Below are positions 22,393 through 36,383 of a DNA stretch of 64,000 bases, one piece after another (position 1 is the first letter of the stretch; each line of letters begins with the position of its first letter). The position numbers were made by a program, and so were the translations under genes. A model generated the notes under the pieces. The model saw nothing but the letters and a program-made list of their open reading frames with translations, did no database searches and had not been told where the DNA came from. The stretch is from Megalopta genalis (lineage: Eukaryota > Arthropoda > Insecta > Hymenoptera > Halictidae): assembly GCF_051020955.1 (NCBI RefSeq), contig NC_135014.1:28323221-28387220 (forward strand). Reading direction: 5' to 3'.

Positions 22393-25300
22393 TTGCACTC
22401 GACGAGACCACCCCCGGCAACGGCTGCACGAAAATCCGCCTCGCGCTTCCTTGCCGACGATGATTTCGCGTGTGACATAACCTAAATACTCTTCGCCGGC
22501 ACGGAAATTCACCGTGCCGCGAAACGCTGCGACGGACTATTTATTCTAGCCCAATTTTTGCAAAATTTCCCACGCCTCGATATCCTGTTTTTCCCCCACG
22601 AAACGCGTTTCCTTTCGGCTCGGATCGGTATCCCACTACCGACAAGATGGCCGCCGGCGTGGCCGACGTTATGGCCGTCGTTGAAACATCGCGCTCGAAT
22701 TATTGCTATCTTTAGTTTAGTCTCCATTTTGTACACGGTGCCACGATGCAACGCGACGCGACTACGACGACAGAGGAGAAGAACAGCGAAGAATCGACAC
22801 CTGCGACAAGAAAAATCGCCCTTGTTTGGCTGCGCGGGGATGCGCGAACGAGGCGAAAAAGATTCGCGCGATCTTCCCTTGGGCTGGTTCTACGCTCGCG
22901 CGATCCGAAGCGCATTCTGTTGCATCCATCGAGGCAGGATAGAAGCAATCGACGCTATTGTATAGCGAAATGGTAGAACAAGAATTGCAGATCGTTTTCA
23001 TCCCCCCGATGTAGCAACATTTCTGCTTAATTAACGCTAGAACTACCGAACTCTTAACACGTTCCAAGCTGTTTTTGACTCTATTCTTCACACTAGTCAT
23101 TTGATATTTTACTAAAACTTGATGTATTATACGTAATTATTAATTATCGTGTACATATAAGAATGAAAGAAACTTATTGTGACCCATTCTTCTAGCGGAA
23201 ATGAATTCTCCGGTTCTAAATTTCTTATCAAGTATTCTTTTAGCGCGTTAAATAAGCACGGAACGTGTTCACAAGGACAATATATAACATATATTCTTGC
23301 CTATCGTCTTACAACAATCACAATACATGTATCTCATAAAACATACATTTATATCGACTTATAACAATCACAAGATTGGCTTCATCCGAGCATCGCGAGA
23401 CTTTTAATTACAATACATGCTCGAACAATGAAATTCATTCGGAAAATTCTCCGAGAACCATTCTTATAATATCAGAAATTGTTAATGAAAAGACTGTGAA
23501 CCAGACATTTCAACTAGGATTAGGTAGTTCCAGCGTTAAGAAAACCGAAGTGTCAGAGAACCCGATTACGCGAATTTCGATGGAGAGAAAGTTCGAAGAG
23601 AGTTCGTCACGGGTGTACAAAAAGGGCCGGTAAAAGTGGCTCGCGGTGCAACAGAGCTTGGCGCGAGCACGGAGCCAGCTGGCAGCCAGCGTGCAAACAC
23701 GAGGGCGCGTCGTCGGTCTCTATGGAATTTATCGACATCGCTTTTATTGACATCGCGCCGAACAAACGGGTTTGGGGACAGCCGCGCGCATCGGCCATCG
23801 GAACGTTCGCGCGAGGAACGAACTTGACTCGCGGGTTCGTTCGCGAAGCATGCCCGCGAACTATGTACATATGTACCCGGCGTGCCTCCCCCCTTTCGCC
23901 ACCCTTATGAAAAATCGATCCGCCGACTCGCGTCGTCGAGCGGGGGCCGCGTTCCCGCGACACGATCGCGAACGGTGACGAACGACGACGACCGGTAAGA
24001 ACCCAATAGATGCGACCGTAACCATTCGCTCGGGAACGAAATTAGGACGAATCCAAATCCACGCTGCGACCCGCGGGGAGAACGGGTCGACCAGGATGCT
24101 CCGTGGCCGCCGCGTTTCTCGAACGCGAAGATCTCTCGTCGAGCGCGCGGAACGGCGCGGGTCGGAGCAGCCAGCAGCAGCAGCGTGCATGTACATAATC
24201 GACAGGGGAAAAATGACGGGCCACGGACCGGGCCCGATTGTAAATAAAACCGTAAACTGTACACGTATGAATTTTAAACTAATTCTAGATCACGATCTAA
24301 GTTATCCGAATAACTAAAAAAAAACCGTAGACGATTTAGAGCGTTAACTAATTACGATGTAAAACCATATCCATGGTCCTCGCGCTGCCACCGCGAGGCT
24401 CCGATGATCCTCGCGAGCCGTCGGAAGCGTGCTCGCGATCCGATCGCGTTCCGTCTCCGCGGCTTTCGTCCGATCTCGACCGATCTCGACCGATTTTCTC
24501 GACTGCCATTTCACGGAATCCGCGACAGACGACGATCTTCTCTCAGCGCGGCAACCTTTCGGACGGTCTCGCGAGGATTGGCAAATCGATCGCTGCCTCA
24601 CCGATTAGACTCCGACGAGGAGGAGCAGGAGGAGGAGGAGGTGGTGGAGAGCAAAAAATCGAGGACACGATCGAACGATTTCGTCGCACCGGGCGCGTCG
24701 CGATCGCGATCCCTATGGACCGCGCGATCTTGTTTCCAGTTCTGTCGTTCCGTTACCGCGCTGTAATATGTTCCGCGAGGTCCGCGTCGCTCGCCGAAAC
24801 GATGGTCGTGGACACCGGTAAACTGCACAAAACGATTAAGTTCATATCGTATTAACGGCGAGGAGCGAGGAGAGCGAGGCGAAGAAGAAGAAACTCGGAA
24901 GAGCGGAGGAGACGACGCTGAAATGGTGAAGATGGCTCGCGTGGAACTCAGCCTGGATCTGCTCGCGACAGCCGCGCGATTCCGTTCGTTTCCCCGTATT
25001 GTTTCACTTTTTCTAAGATTTTTATATCGAAGCATTCGCGATCGAAGCCTTTGTAATCGATGCGGGATTCAGTCTGGTGTCTCTGAAACTCTTTCCGAAG
25101 ACTGCCGAAATAAATAAAAAAAAAAACGCTTGTTCGCGCCTCGAGCGCCTCGGCGTTCCGCAATAATCGTCGTTTTCGAACGAATAATTTTTAATTCGCG
25201 AGAACGTCGCCGACGATCGGCCAGCGCAGCGTCGTCGTCGTCGACGAGATCTCCTGCATCGTTGAAGAATGTCCTTTTGTTTCCGCGCGCGATCGCGAGC

Positions 25301-25536
25301 CGAAGAAGCGTGATATCGTTTAACGTAACCGGTCCGCTCGAATTGTCCAGATCGCATTGTGCTCGAAGCGATCGGGAAACCCTGTGATCGTGGATCTTGA
25401 GTATCGGTTCTTTTCGAATGTTCTTTCTTTTTTTTTTCTTCCGTATATTCGCACAGCGTACGACGCCATTGCAACGAGACGAGACACGCCTCGATGCATC
25501 GAGACCCTGCAATTCTCTCGGTTCCTGACACTGATC

Positions 25537-25759
25537 ACGGTGATTTCTCCCTAATTCGCGGCCGGATTGCCCGCGAGAACGGACAATTTTTCGAAGAGAG
25601 TTTAGGGTCGCGATATTATTCGTGGCTCGCGCCTCGTCTTTTACGGTCGTCGGCACGATAAAATCGAGCCGCAAGGTTCGAACGATCGTGACCGCTCTTC
25701 CGAAATTGTCCATTCTCGTGCGCGATCGGTGACACGCGAATTACGGAGACATCGCTATA
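25537..25759. mobile_element. MITE family A, copy 8 (diverged)
   Basis: GATTTCTCCCTAATTCGCGG at the left and GCGAATTACGGAGACATCGC at the right correspond to the family ends with several substitutions; the internal AATCGAGCCGCAAGGTTCGAA still mirrors the left arm. Confidence 0.6.
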
Positions 25760-27227
25760 GTTCGCCGGACCGCAGCCGTTACGCGGCCAACACGCGATCG
25801 CATTTTCGGTTCTCGTTCGTTTGAACGCGCGAGGACTGCGGTCCGGCCGATGATAACAACCGTAAGAACGCGGCTGCAACAGGAAATCTTTCCACATAAA
25901 TAAATTTTGCGGTGACCGTATAGTAAGGAATGGGTTCGACAATAACACACGTTGCACACGTACACGCGCGCACATACGTGCATACAAACACACATACACA
26001 CGTACACCAAGATACACGTATAATACACGCAAACGTAGGACGGTTTGATGGGTTTGTCGGGTCGACGACACGCGTAGATCGTTACGTTTGAGTGCCGCTC
26101 GTTATTAGCGCCGTTTCTGTGACCCGACGCGAGGGTAAAAAAGAATATACAAAAAGCGAGACTGCAACGAGACAAAATCAGTCAAATCGGTTCACATTGC
26201 GTTCTCGTATGAACCGTGTCGCTCGACCCGGAGAAACAAAAGTTTTGCGAGACGAGATATCGATGAGAGAAGAATCGGGGATCGACCACCGCCAGACGTA
26301 AATCTGAAAGAAAACCTCCGGATACATGCTCACACGACATGCATATAGTTACTAATTATACCATTATTGATTACCGATTCGAATATCGAGTATGCGACAT
26401 TTTTAATAAATTATTTTGAAGATTGCTCGAGTCGTTTGATATCACCACCCCCGCCCCGTTTCATAATAAATCAGCGTACGCCATTGCGTACGGATGGTCG
26501 GAGTTCTACTATAGTAGTCGAATCTTTTTTTTATCAGGGAAATTGAACGATCAGAGAACAATCGGAGAGTACGAAAATGTGTATAAAACTCTCCCGCGTC
26601 TGTATCGTGTAGAAAGAAATGTATTTGTTATTGCAAATATAGATAAATATATAATAATATTTTTGCCGCGATTTGCACGCGGCGGCAAAACGCTCGGACC
26701 GCTGGCCGAACGATACCGACAGCGCGAATCGCACTGTAGGGTTCTGTGTAATATTAAATACTCCAGGTTCCCTACTATACGTGTGCACACTTCGAGGTTC
26801 AGAGACGGAGGGCCACGAGGAGGCAAGTGTGCTCCTCGTGATGGCGGCCAGAGAGCCGCCGCGCCTGCGCCATGCGCAGGTGGTCGGAGTGGGGGAACCA
26901 CGGCAAAATTGAGAAGCTTCGTTACGGGGTCCGTACAGCGCCGCAACGCGCGGTGGCGAAACGCTCAAACTGTTGACCAAAGTTATTCGCGGATTGCAAA
27001 CTCGAGATTTCAACATTTTGATGCAGATAGTGCCACAGTGGTAAATCTGCTACAAAAAGTACATAAAAGTTACATAAAGACATTCAAATTCAAATATCAG
27101 TAGACGCGAAAGCGAATTTCGGTTTGCTTTTGAAGTTTTTCGAAAAATTTAAAGGAAAATTGTAAACATGCAACGCACGCATAGTATGCAACGAATAAAA
27201 GATACGTTACTGCTTCTTGAAATCTAC

Positions 27228-27233
27228 TTTATT
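27228..27233 (-). promoter_or_regulatory. Candidate polyadenylation signal for TMEM18
   Basis: TTTATT on the plus strand reads AATAAA on the minus strand, about 1.04 kb past the TMEM18 stop codon. Another minus-strand AATAAA lies near 27656, so the true site is uncertain. Confidence 0.35.
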
Positions 27234-28274
27234 TAAATAATAATTAAAAAATACACAAGTTACAATAATAACAGTTGGTGTTAATTTCGTGTGATATTGC
27301 ACTCAAATGCGTGTGGAGGGATCGTACAGACATTTTTTTTTATAAAAACTCGGGGAAACCATTTTAGGAAGAAATAGTTTATTGTTTAATCTGATTAGTC
27401 ACGCATTAAAAACGACGACGGCAAGATAATGCTGTTTGATTTACACAAATATACAGTAGAGGGTTACTTGACTGGTTCGAAATACGCGTGCAAATTGCGG
27501 TACTTCCTTTCTATATTATGATCGCGCATTTCTCTTTTCTTTTTCGTTCTTTTTTTTCTTATCGTTATCTGGAAAAACGTGTACTCACTCACTCGTTACA
27601 TACATACACATACATATACGTATCTAGAGCCGTAATTATCTAATATGCCGTGCTTTTTATTTCCTTTTTCCTTTTCTTAGCGATAATTATCAGAAGCGAT
27701 ACGCGCTAGAGTAGTAAGTACTCCGTGATGATGCGTTAAGAATACCTCGAGACGTAACGAACGATCCAACGTGGAAAATAAGGATGAAGAACCGTCGGAA
27801 TGTACCTTAATATAAGATAATATCCTTTCAGAGATCACAAATTCTCCGCGGCCTTCGCGTGAATCGCGTGCGCGCCAACTCGCGACCAAGTGGGACAAGT
27901 AATAAACGGAATTAGTTAATTATTAGAATTTCGAGCCTCTCTACTCTAACTAATTATACCATTAAACGCGCGCGCGCGCGCGTGTGTGTCGTATTGCATT
28001 GGAAGTACAGCTCACCGACATTTCATAATCGCGAATCTCGATACGGACGCAAGCTTTTCACTAAAGTCGGCAGTAGCTTTTGTTTTGTTTTTTTTTTTTA
28101 GAAAATGCTATCATCGTGGAATAACATTCGCCAAATCTCGTAACGCTATTTCGTGTGTACCACACCGGTCGTGGTAAAAAGAACAAGCTGCCACTCGTTC
28201 TTCTTCGGTAATGTACATAATTTCCGCTTCTCTTTTCTCTTTTTACAAATCTCGTCACCTGACTAGAAAAAATC

Positions 28275-29695
28275 TTACTCCTGCTTTTCCCGTACGACAG
28301 TGCCATTTGCGTTCGCGGACTCGTCCTCTATCTGCCGGTTCCGCGCCTGCTGTCGTAACTGGGCTCTCTTCAAACTTGTCATTAACTGGCTGGACTGGTA
28401 CAACCAACTAGCCTGGCGAAGCATAATAGTATGTATATGATATCGCATTATTCAGTTATTCAGAACTGCTTTAGAATGTTATGTAAAGTAATCCCGAATC
28501 ACTTACGATCATTATCATACAGTTCATTAGAATAGGCACAGAGAATACTACAGATATGAAGAGACCGTTGGAATCGAAGCACTGCTGTCTTGAGAACAAC
28601 CTGTTTAAACATTAAAATGTTTTATCGTTGGTAAAAACGATTTTCTTGCGAACATACTTACATCCAATTGGACGCAGCCATTTCGTTGATGCTCTCAGAG
28701 AAGTATACCAACAATACTGAAATGAAACACACGATTACATTATCTAACATTTTCAATCGATCAAAGTATAGAGAAACTTACGGAGAGCAAAGAACAGCAT
28801 GATCTGAAAATTTGCATGGTTTCTTGTCATCACCGCGGTCATAGTAATTGCAATGTGGAAAGTTAATAGCAATGCGAGCCATGGATCCCTCCATTCGATC
28901 TGCAACAGTTTAACCTACATATCCGTTCTCTCATAAAGCACAATTATGTAATAACATAAAAGTAATGAAGATGGAAGCGGTTGGAGTACAACAATTCCGT
29001 TCAGAAAAAAAAAGGAGATCACCCATTTCGTACGGGCTTAAAAACACTTCTGCATAAATTTGCCTAATGACAAGTTATTTTGGTAACGCAAAACGCGTCA
29101 TGACCCGTTCGCGGCGGTCTTTACGATCATCGAATCGCGTTCAACAATGCGTTAAGCCGGTTAAAACGTTAAGCCCGCAAACAACCAAAAATAACAAGAC
29201 AAAAACAAACTAAGAATAATGACGGGGAAACAATTGGTGCGCCACGATATAAGGACTGGAAATAAATTTCGCGACATCGTTAACTTCGCGACGTGCCTTC
29301 GGCCGTGCCTGCCAGCAAAATGCAAAAATATATGCGATAAGGGCGATAAGCGAACGGAAATTGACATGTGCGCTAGTGCCTCCGCATTGACACTATTTCG
29401 CCGGCTCTGCGGAAAATGAAAGTGTCGTAAAAGGAGTGCATTGTCTTTCTTTCTTTCCTTCTCTCGCTCCACCTCTCTCTCTCTCCCTCTCTCTGGCTCT
29501 CTCACTTTTTCACTGTGTCCGGCTGTCTCTGTCTTCGTCGTTCGATTTAATTACCAAAGCCTTGGATTACAATATTACGCAGCGGGGGGCGGAACAATGG
29601 CGAAAAAGGATAAAGAATTGAATTACGGGACTTACGCTCTGTAGAAACGGCAAAATACCGTCGATCGGGGACTTCAGCAGATCCTCCTCTGACAT
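28275..29695 (-). CDS. TMEM18: Transmembrane protein 18 homologue, complete
   Basis: Five coding exons on the minus strand join in frame: 29695-29636, 28899-28782, 28716-28662, 28600-28507 and 28412-28275 (stop TAA). Each donor is GTAAG and each acceptor ends in AG. The 154-residue product starts MSEEDLLKSPIDGILPFL. Conserved TMEM18 blocks are visible: EWRDPWLALLLTFH, YFSESINEMAASNW, and FSRQQCFDSNGLFISVVFS. Three or four hydrophobic helices cover the middle, and the tail is charged. Human TMEM18 is 140 residues with the same order of blocks. Family members are reported at the nuclear envelope, and the human gene is linked to body mass; the molecular role is unsettled. The start is the only in-frame ATG of the first exon. 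The gene lies opposite in direction to ZNF706, whose start is 2.3 kb away. Confidence 0.95.
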
Positions 29696-32037
29696 CGTGT
29701 AACTGACGATACGGCCGGTCCGTTCGTGAAAAAATTGCACATCCGCGAAAAAGGCTTTCGGGCCGCAGCGCCCCTTAATTGACTTCTTTCAATCGACCTG
29801 GCCGCCGATGAGAAAGAAGAAACTACACCGACGGAACACTGATATGTAAATGGATACGCGGCGGCACACGGGAAAAACAAATATCACAGTGGAGGCAAGC
29901 GATCCTTCTCTAGCGCCGTTCGTTCCGTCCTTCTCCGGGCACGCCACAAACACGTTCAAACGATCCTGTGGTGGTTAATGTGGATTACGTGTACGGGGAG
30001 GACACATGCACGCGAATATTACTCGCTCGAGCCGTCGATAGAGGGCTGCGAAATTCCTTGCAGTTCTCGTTGGTACCAGTTGGTACTCGTGGCATGTTCC
30101 CATTGACGTAATTGTTTCGTGCAGACAGGCTGCACGCGGAGACGAGTATCGAAAATCTGAATTACATTAGGTACGTGATTTCGAAAAATGCTTCTTCGTT
30201 GGTGCAATGAAAGTGCACGATACCTTCATGATTTTCGTCACAATGGAGTTTCAGCTGTCCAAGCGCTTGACAGATGCGGGGACCAAGCATCCTTACGGCC
30301 GTGCACGCAATAGGTCACAATAGGCCATGCGAAAACCAACAAAAATCATCTGTTCCGCAAAGCGTAAGAATAGCGTTGATATACACGTGGTGACAATGCT
30401 TCAAAACTTGTCGACGAGTTGATGTCAATTTTCTCCGCTAGATGGCGCCACACACATGATTCGGCGCTACGAACCCCCTGAACCGAGCTTCTCGATTCTG
30501 CCGCAAGAGGCGCCGCCGTCGCACAAACTTTGATCAATCTTGCCGGAACTTGCATTGTCTCTTACGACGAGAGCGGTAAGAATCATTTGTTCTTGGATAC
30601 ATAATTGTTCGAATGAAAAATTGAAACAAAAGCATGATTTATTCAAAGAAACCCGACGCTTCGAAAGCTATAAGTAGAATAAGACCGACTATGGCAAGCC
30701 TCGTTAATTACAAATCTTCATCTACTTCTAAACGAACTGATACACCAATGGTGTGCGGGAACTATTGGAAGGCAGCATTTCTCATTGGAAGAGAACGCGC
30801 TTGCCGATGCAAACGCGAGGTTTCGTACATTCGCCAGGTTCTGGCGAATCCTAGGAATGCGGGCGCTGAACCTGCGAGGCTTAATATTTAAATATCGATT
30901 GAAAACAATTTCACGTTCTCCAGGGTACAAACCGCGTTTCGAACCTTCAAAATAACCGGAGAAAGGAAGATCGATCTTGTTCGTCGTTGTCCCCGCAGAA
31001 TTCTGCGCGACTCGGAGCGAGAGACACGTTTCGGTGTTTTTTTTTTTCTTTGGGATTCCGTATGAAAGGATTCCCCATCGAGGCGATAGTACTTCACGTG
31101 CGGATGATCGAAGACTGCTGGTCTCGATCTCGACAGATGTGTCGTGGGTGCTGGTTTTGAATCGACGTCTCCGCAGCGTTTCTCGCGAATCTCCCAGTTT
31201 CCGCGACGATTACTTAGCCGTGCGCGACGGAACGAAAAATCGTGGAAAAATTGCTGGGCTCGTGACTGCCGAAAATCGTGCCCCGGATCATCGTGGTGGC
31301 CGGAGAGTCTTGCTTTCGCAACACGTTCATCCTCGGACAGGTGAGCGATCTATTTTCCCGAATACGTGTACGATCTTCGCGCACGAGGTTCGATTGTTTT
31401 TTTTTTCGAGTGTTTTCTTTCGTTGTCTCTCTGTAACGATGGCTCTTTCGATTTAAATGGTACACAATGTGTTTCACTGAAAATTTGCATCCTGCGACAA
31501 ACGTGTGAACGGTTCACCGTGTTCGGTTCGCACCGTACACTGATTTTATAGGTTGGCTACGTGCTGAGTAATCTCGGTTCAAGAGAAAGTACGTAATAAT
31601 AGTTTGTCGAAGAGAAAGGAACAGACTCTGTACGGACGAACGAAGATGCACAGTGTCGATCCGGTCGCTTCCGAGCTAACTTTTTGTGAACATTTCGAAC
31701 GACAGAACGGTGCTCACGGTTCATGGTTGCAGCATATGCGGAACATACGATTTTACCCTGCGTGATATCGTAAATAATCGCGCAACAGATCGTATACGTG
31801 TGCACCCTTGCAAGACGTGCGATAATATTGTTTACGTTATTAGAAATATTTATAAGCGAAACATTATTGTACCATATTTACATAATAATAAATAAAAGTG
31901 TTTTACGCATATATCTTCTTTCTTTCTTGTCTGCTTATCGAGATTTCGCACCAAAACGAAGAATATTATTAAATGGAATTTGGAGTATTATTTTTGAAAT
32001 GGAGCTTTCGCTAATACAATGGGATCTTTCCTTTTAG
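29696..32037. other. Intergenic interval between TMEM18 and ZNF706
   Basis: The two genes diverge across this 2.3-kb interval, so both promoters and 5' untranslated exons should lie here. The acceptor CTTTTAG at 32031-32037 immediately before the ZNF706 start implies at least one upstream noncoding exon. A short coding-like stretch at 31266-31340 ends at a good donor but has no start codon. No other gene is recognised. Confidence 0.55.
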
Positions 32038-32038
32038 A

Positions 32039-32350
32039 ATGGCTCGTGGGCAACAAAGAATCCAGTCGCAAGCCAAGGCAGCAGAAAAGGCAGCGAAAGT
32101 GAAAAAGCAACAAGGACACAGTGCCAACGACCAGAAAAAAGCAGCACAGAAAGCATTAGTACACGTATGCACAGTATGTAAGGTGAGTCGATTGTCGAGT
32201 CTATAATTAGTCGTTGTATCGGCGAGCTTGACGTTTAATAATCTGTACTATTGTTTACAGGCACAAATGCCGGACCCAAAGACGTATAAACAACACTTTG
32301 AGAACAAGCACCCGAAGAACGACTTGCCAGAAGACTTAAAGAATATATGA
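32039..32350 (+). CDS. ZNF706: Zinc finger protein 706 homologue, complete
   Basis: Two exons, 32039-32182 and 32261-32350, join in phase 0 (AAG|GTGAGT and TTTACAG|GCA) to give 77 residues ending at TGA. The N-terminal half is basic and rich in Gln, Lys and Ala (MARGQQRIQSQAKAAEKAAK), resembling the SERF/4F5 type segment. The C-terminal half is a single C2H2 finger, C-x2-C-x12-H-x4-H, with the block AQMPDPKTYKQHFENKHP. Human ZNF706 is 76 residues and has the same MARGQQ start and QMPDPKT block. It is a small nuclear protein; the human version is reported to act on stem-cell self-renewal genes, and a function in insects is not known to me. An acceptor directly before the ATG means the first exon is noncoding. 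Confidence 0.95.
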
Positions 32351-32667
32351 GGGTAGGATCCCCTGTAACAGTTGAAGACAGGAAACGTGAAAAGAACGAA
32401 ACTACCGCGAATAATGAAAGTGATACAGTTCAACTGATCATTACATAGTTCCAATTAAGAGAATTTAATTAAACATTGTTAGCATTTCAAGTGAACTATT
32501 GCACATTCGAGAAATGAATTTCCGTGCACACTCGCCCCAAATTGCTGCAACGCTACCGACGACTCGCTCGGAGAACAAAAGTTTCGTTTTCTTCCAAAGA
32601 TTTCCAGCACGAATGCTGAGGGTCTCACTTAAACCATTAACGTAATTGAATATGTACATTGCTAAGA

Positions 32668-32673
32668 AATAAA
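32668..32673 (+). promoter_or_regulatory. Candidate polyadenylation signal for ZNF706
   Basis: AATAAA lies 318 bases past the stop codon, the first clear one downstream, so a short 3' untranslated region is likely. Confidence 0.5.
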
Positions 32674-32699
32674 GTAAATCAATTTAGCAGAATGATTCC

Positions 32700-35600
32700 A
32701 AATATTTATAAATACTTTAATGATGCAGGTAGTAAAGCAGTTACCTCATTTTTCTACGAATAAGAGAACAATGCGAACGACGAAACGAAAAGACGAAGAA
32801 AACAGATCGAATCTATGGTCTCTGGATTCAGATCGTTTGGATTACAATACGCTATCTCCGAACGAAGAACTAACTGTTTCTGTAAATCGCCTTCTTCATT
32901 GAAACTTTACCGAACGGCAACTCATTCGAATTATGTAGTCTTCGTGTGTCCGAAACAAAAATGTTGTGAATAGTACTAGAGAAGATAATTTATAAGGAAC
33001 AAGAAACTGCCATTCAATCTTTGACGATTATTCTATTAAAATAAGAATGTTACGATCGAGACATCGTGTCGATTTAGTTTATTAACTGTGAACGTTTCAA
33101 CATTGGTTTTTCTTGTTCCTGAGCTTACCAAATTATTCATTGTTAGTTTTTTAAATGATTGAAACTGATACTTAAATAGTTGAATATTCTTTTGTACCGA
33201 CGAATCATCGAATAACTTTTCTTTGATCCATCTAGGTATAAATAACAAAAGAACTTAACGACAATTGCACTGTACATTCGCTTCCATTCACAAACCTATT
33301 GTTGCACAATACGACGCGTTTCCGTTTAGAAATGCATTTGTCAGTGTCGATAAACTGATTAAGATTTCTAGGAATCTCTAGCGTGTACCTAGCTTAGGGA
33401 TAAGTTCGTGAATTATGTAATTTGTTCTAACAGAAGATAATTATAAAATTTTACACCAGAACTTGTAATTATATGTTGTTACCCAATCGGAACGATTTGT
33501 CGACTTCATTATTTAATCGACCTGTTATCACGTCGATTAACATAAACCTTTTCCTTATACATTTAATCTTAATCTTATACATTATAAGATATTACATAAA
33601 CATTATATAATTCATATGTAAAATATTTATTTCTTCCGCGGCTTCCTTAAAAGCACATTTTTGCATTTAAAATATGAAAAACGCTTCTGCGCGATTACTT
33701 ATGCTTATTAAACAGATATTTGTCATTCATGCGCGCAAAACTATCAGCGAGAGTATTATTGTTGTTCCCGATAAGATATTGCAAATCTGTTGTTTTCAGC
33801 GTTCACTATTTCCAATGTTAACGAACGCCATTTTTTTTTTCGGGCCGCCACCGACGTACGTATTGTTGCAGCGCAACTTCCTGCGCCGCGCTGGCTGTTG
33901 GCCGATCGTAAGCTAAAAGAATAAACAAACAAGACGGATCTGACGCGATGGAAAGATATCGTGGTTATCACGAAGAAAATTGCCAGCACCATGAAATTGC
34001 CCTGTAATCATTACCGCTGCATTTTCCTGGAGTCTCGCAGCGTCATGTCGGTTTGTCAACTGTTATATTCCAACCGGGTTGAAAATTGCATCATGCTGCG
34101 TGGACCCGGGAACCTATATACGCACGGTTCCGAGCCTCGTCGCGTTAGTGGCATTTTGACACACCGTGAGAACAGCTCTCTCACAGTTCTCTCGATCTCT
34201 CATTAGTTTATAATCGCGAGAAAGACGAAGTTATTCGAATCAACTCTCATATTCTCTCGATCGAGATCGTGAACCGAATCGTCTCTGGAATCGTTTGAGG
34301 CAAGCGTCGAAGCTTCATTTCGAAGGGTACGTTTGCACATTTCATTTTTGCGATATTCTCGTCTCAGCCTAACTAATTTTTTATCAATACAGAATTGAAA
34401 ATTCTTTCGTTTTGTTCGCTAATTATTTTTACAGTGACGCATCTCTCTGAAAATCATTCTTAACTTCGTATTAAAGACAAGCGGTTTCATCAACTATCGG
34501 TGATCGACGCGTGTTTTATATTCAATTTTTCTCGTCAAATTCTATTCGTTCGATCACCGTCGAATTTCACGAAATTCTTTTTCTCGGAACAACGAATACA
34601 ACCCGTTGCGACAACAAATAAATAGCCCTTCGACGAAACAACAGCAAGCTCTCGCGAGTTTCAGAATGAGAGAGCGAACCGCGTTCGCGGTTCCCGTTAA
34701 TCCATCGGAATTTCGTAACAGGTCTTCCGCAATCTTATCTCGACCATTTGCGGATCATTTGAATACGGTGATAAGAAGCCGAACACCTATCCGTCCTAAG
34801 CTGTTTTAACCTCACTTTCCGTTTTCCTCGGTCGTTCTTTCTCTCTTTCGCGAAACACGCTCCGCGACAATAAAAGAAACGATAAAACCAGATAAACTGA
34901 TTCCGCCAATCCGGACCACGTGTCTCCCTTATCTGGATTATCGTACGAATCCGTTAATTATCGTGAACCGGTTGTCGACTTGTTTGTTTTCTCGAATTAC
35001 TCTTATCGAGGCAACAACACCCTTCCACCCCCGTCGCTGAAGAGTTAGCTTCTAATCTACAGATAACCGTGTACGTACAGTCCTCTGTATTCCTGTCGAC
35101 TCACGGTGGCAACGTCGATTGCGCTAGCCGAGCGCACGAGAGCCGTCCACAGGGAGATGCATCGTCTCGTTCGCGGGTGCATCGTGCACCGTGCACGCTG
35201 CCCGAGATAACGTTGCGGTTATAATTAACCTTAATTAACGAGGAGTTGGGCGGCAAGTTTGTAGCGCGGGACGACAGCGGCAACGTCGGCCGGCTGTTGT
35301 TAAATTTCAAGAAGACATAGTCGCCGCGATCGTTGTTTGTTCTCGGGAGATAAGGTTTTGCGTGCAACAGGGGTTTATCGGGCAGTGCTCGGGTGTCATA
35401 AGCTTGTTGCTCGTCATTGTTACGGCACTGAACCGGCGCAACAGCCGATACGGGGAAGCCTGTTGTTTGCGATCAGTAACTGGAAGAAGCTGAGGACGTC
35501 AGCTTTTATTCTGAAATCTCTTCGACTCGCATCGAACTACATATGTCTGTGGTAATTAAAACTTGGATTAAACCTAAACGAACCCAGAGAAAGCTAGATT

Positions 35601-36383
35601 GAAGGGAAATGATGTAACGCTGCCGCTAGAGTGCCATAAGTCGTCCGCATCCCTCTGATCGTTCGCGTCGCGAGTCCTAGACCTAGGTGTTGATTAATCG
35701 GTGGGGGGGGGGGGGGTGTAGGAGACCCAAACCTTGAATTTCTGTGGTTTTCAAGGATATGAACAGCATCGAACTGACGCATCGACTGAGAAATATAAGA
35801 ATCTCAATTTCCAAGTCTGTTTTGTCAAGTGAATTTGCTTCGATTTTATTTGTGCTGATCGTTGAGCGATCAACGTGCTAGTTTATTCCCTACCGTAAAG
35901 AATACAATAAATATTTGTAAGAATGGCGATGAAATTTTGTGAAATACGACGTCATTTGCCACGAGGAAATAAGGCGTTCTAATATCGTTAATATCGATCA
36001 TACCGGGATGTCTAGGCCTTAAGACAAAATACGTTCGGGACTCGCTGGACTTTTTTGTTTTATCGATCGATACGCGTTCGACCGAGTGGACGAGGAGACA
36101 ATCTTTATCGAGCACGTGTCGCGATTATTCGCCTAACTGGGACACGATCCGGTTATTTACGTTTGTGTGTTTTTTTATGTTCCTTTCGTACGTAATTAAA
36201 TATGCAGATCAACGTTAAACAAGTCTTAAATTTGTTCGATTATATAATAATTATTAATAATATTTTTCCGTATGTGACTCGATAGCTGCCTTCGTCCGAG
36301 TTCTGCATCGATCTTGCCGCAATTCCGGCTAATTGCTCGTTAATATCGCAACATGTAACACAATATCCTTTTACCTTGCAGAT
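32700..36383. other. Interval between ZNF706 and GNMT
   Basis: Mostly AT-rich DNA with no supported exon. It should contain the GNMT promoter and a noncoding first exon, because the acceptor CTTGCAG at 36375-36381 lies just before the ATG. A run of about 14 G occurs at 35702-35715. Confidence 0.5.
35702..35715. repeat. Poly-G tract
   Basis: About 14 consecutive G in otherwise ordinary sequence. Such runs are prone to length error in assemblies. Confidence 0.8.

Larger units (their letters stand above)
15500..27200. other. Gene-poor region with repeats; no supported gene
   Basis: It begins with the 3' untranslated region of the CUB/LDLa gene; a possible plus-strand AATAAA is at about 16994. 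The remainder holds MITE family A copies, a TTAA element, fold-back DNA, a long CT minisatellite and short simple repeats. Open frames are numerous because of CpG-rich sequence but are Arg/Ser-rich, lack domains and have no phase-matched splice partners. I see no tRNA or rRNA. Confidence 0.5.
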
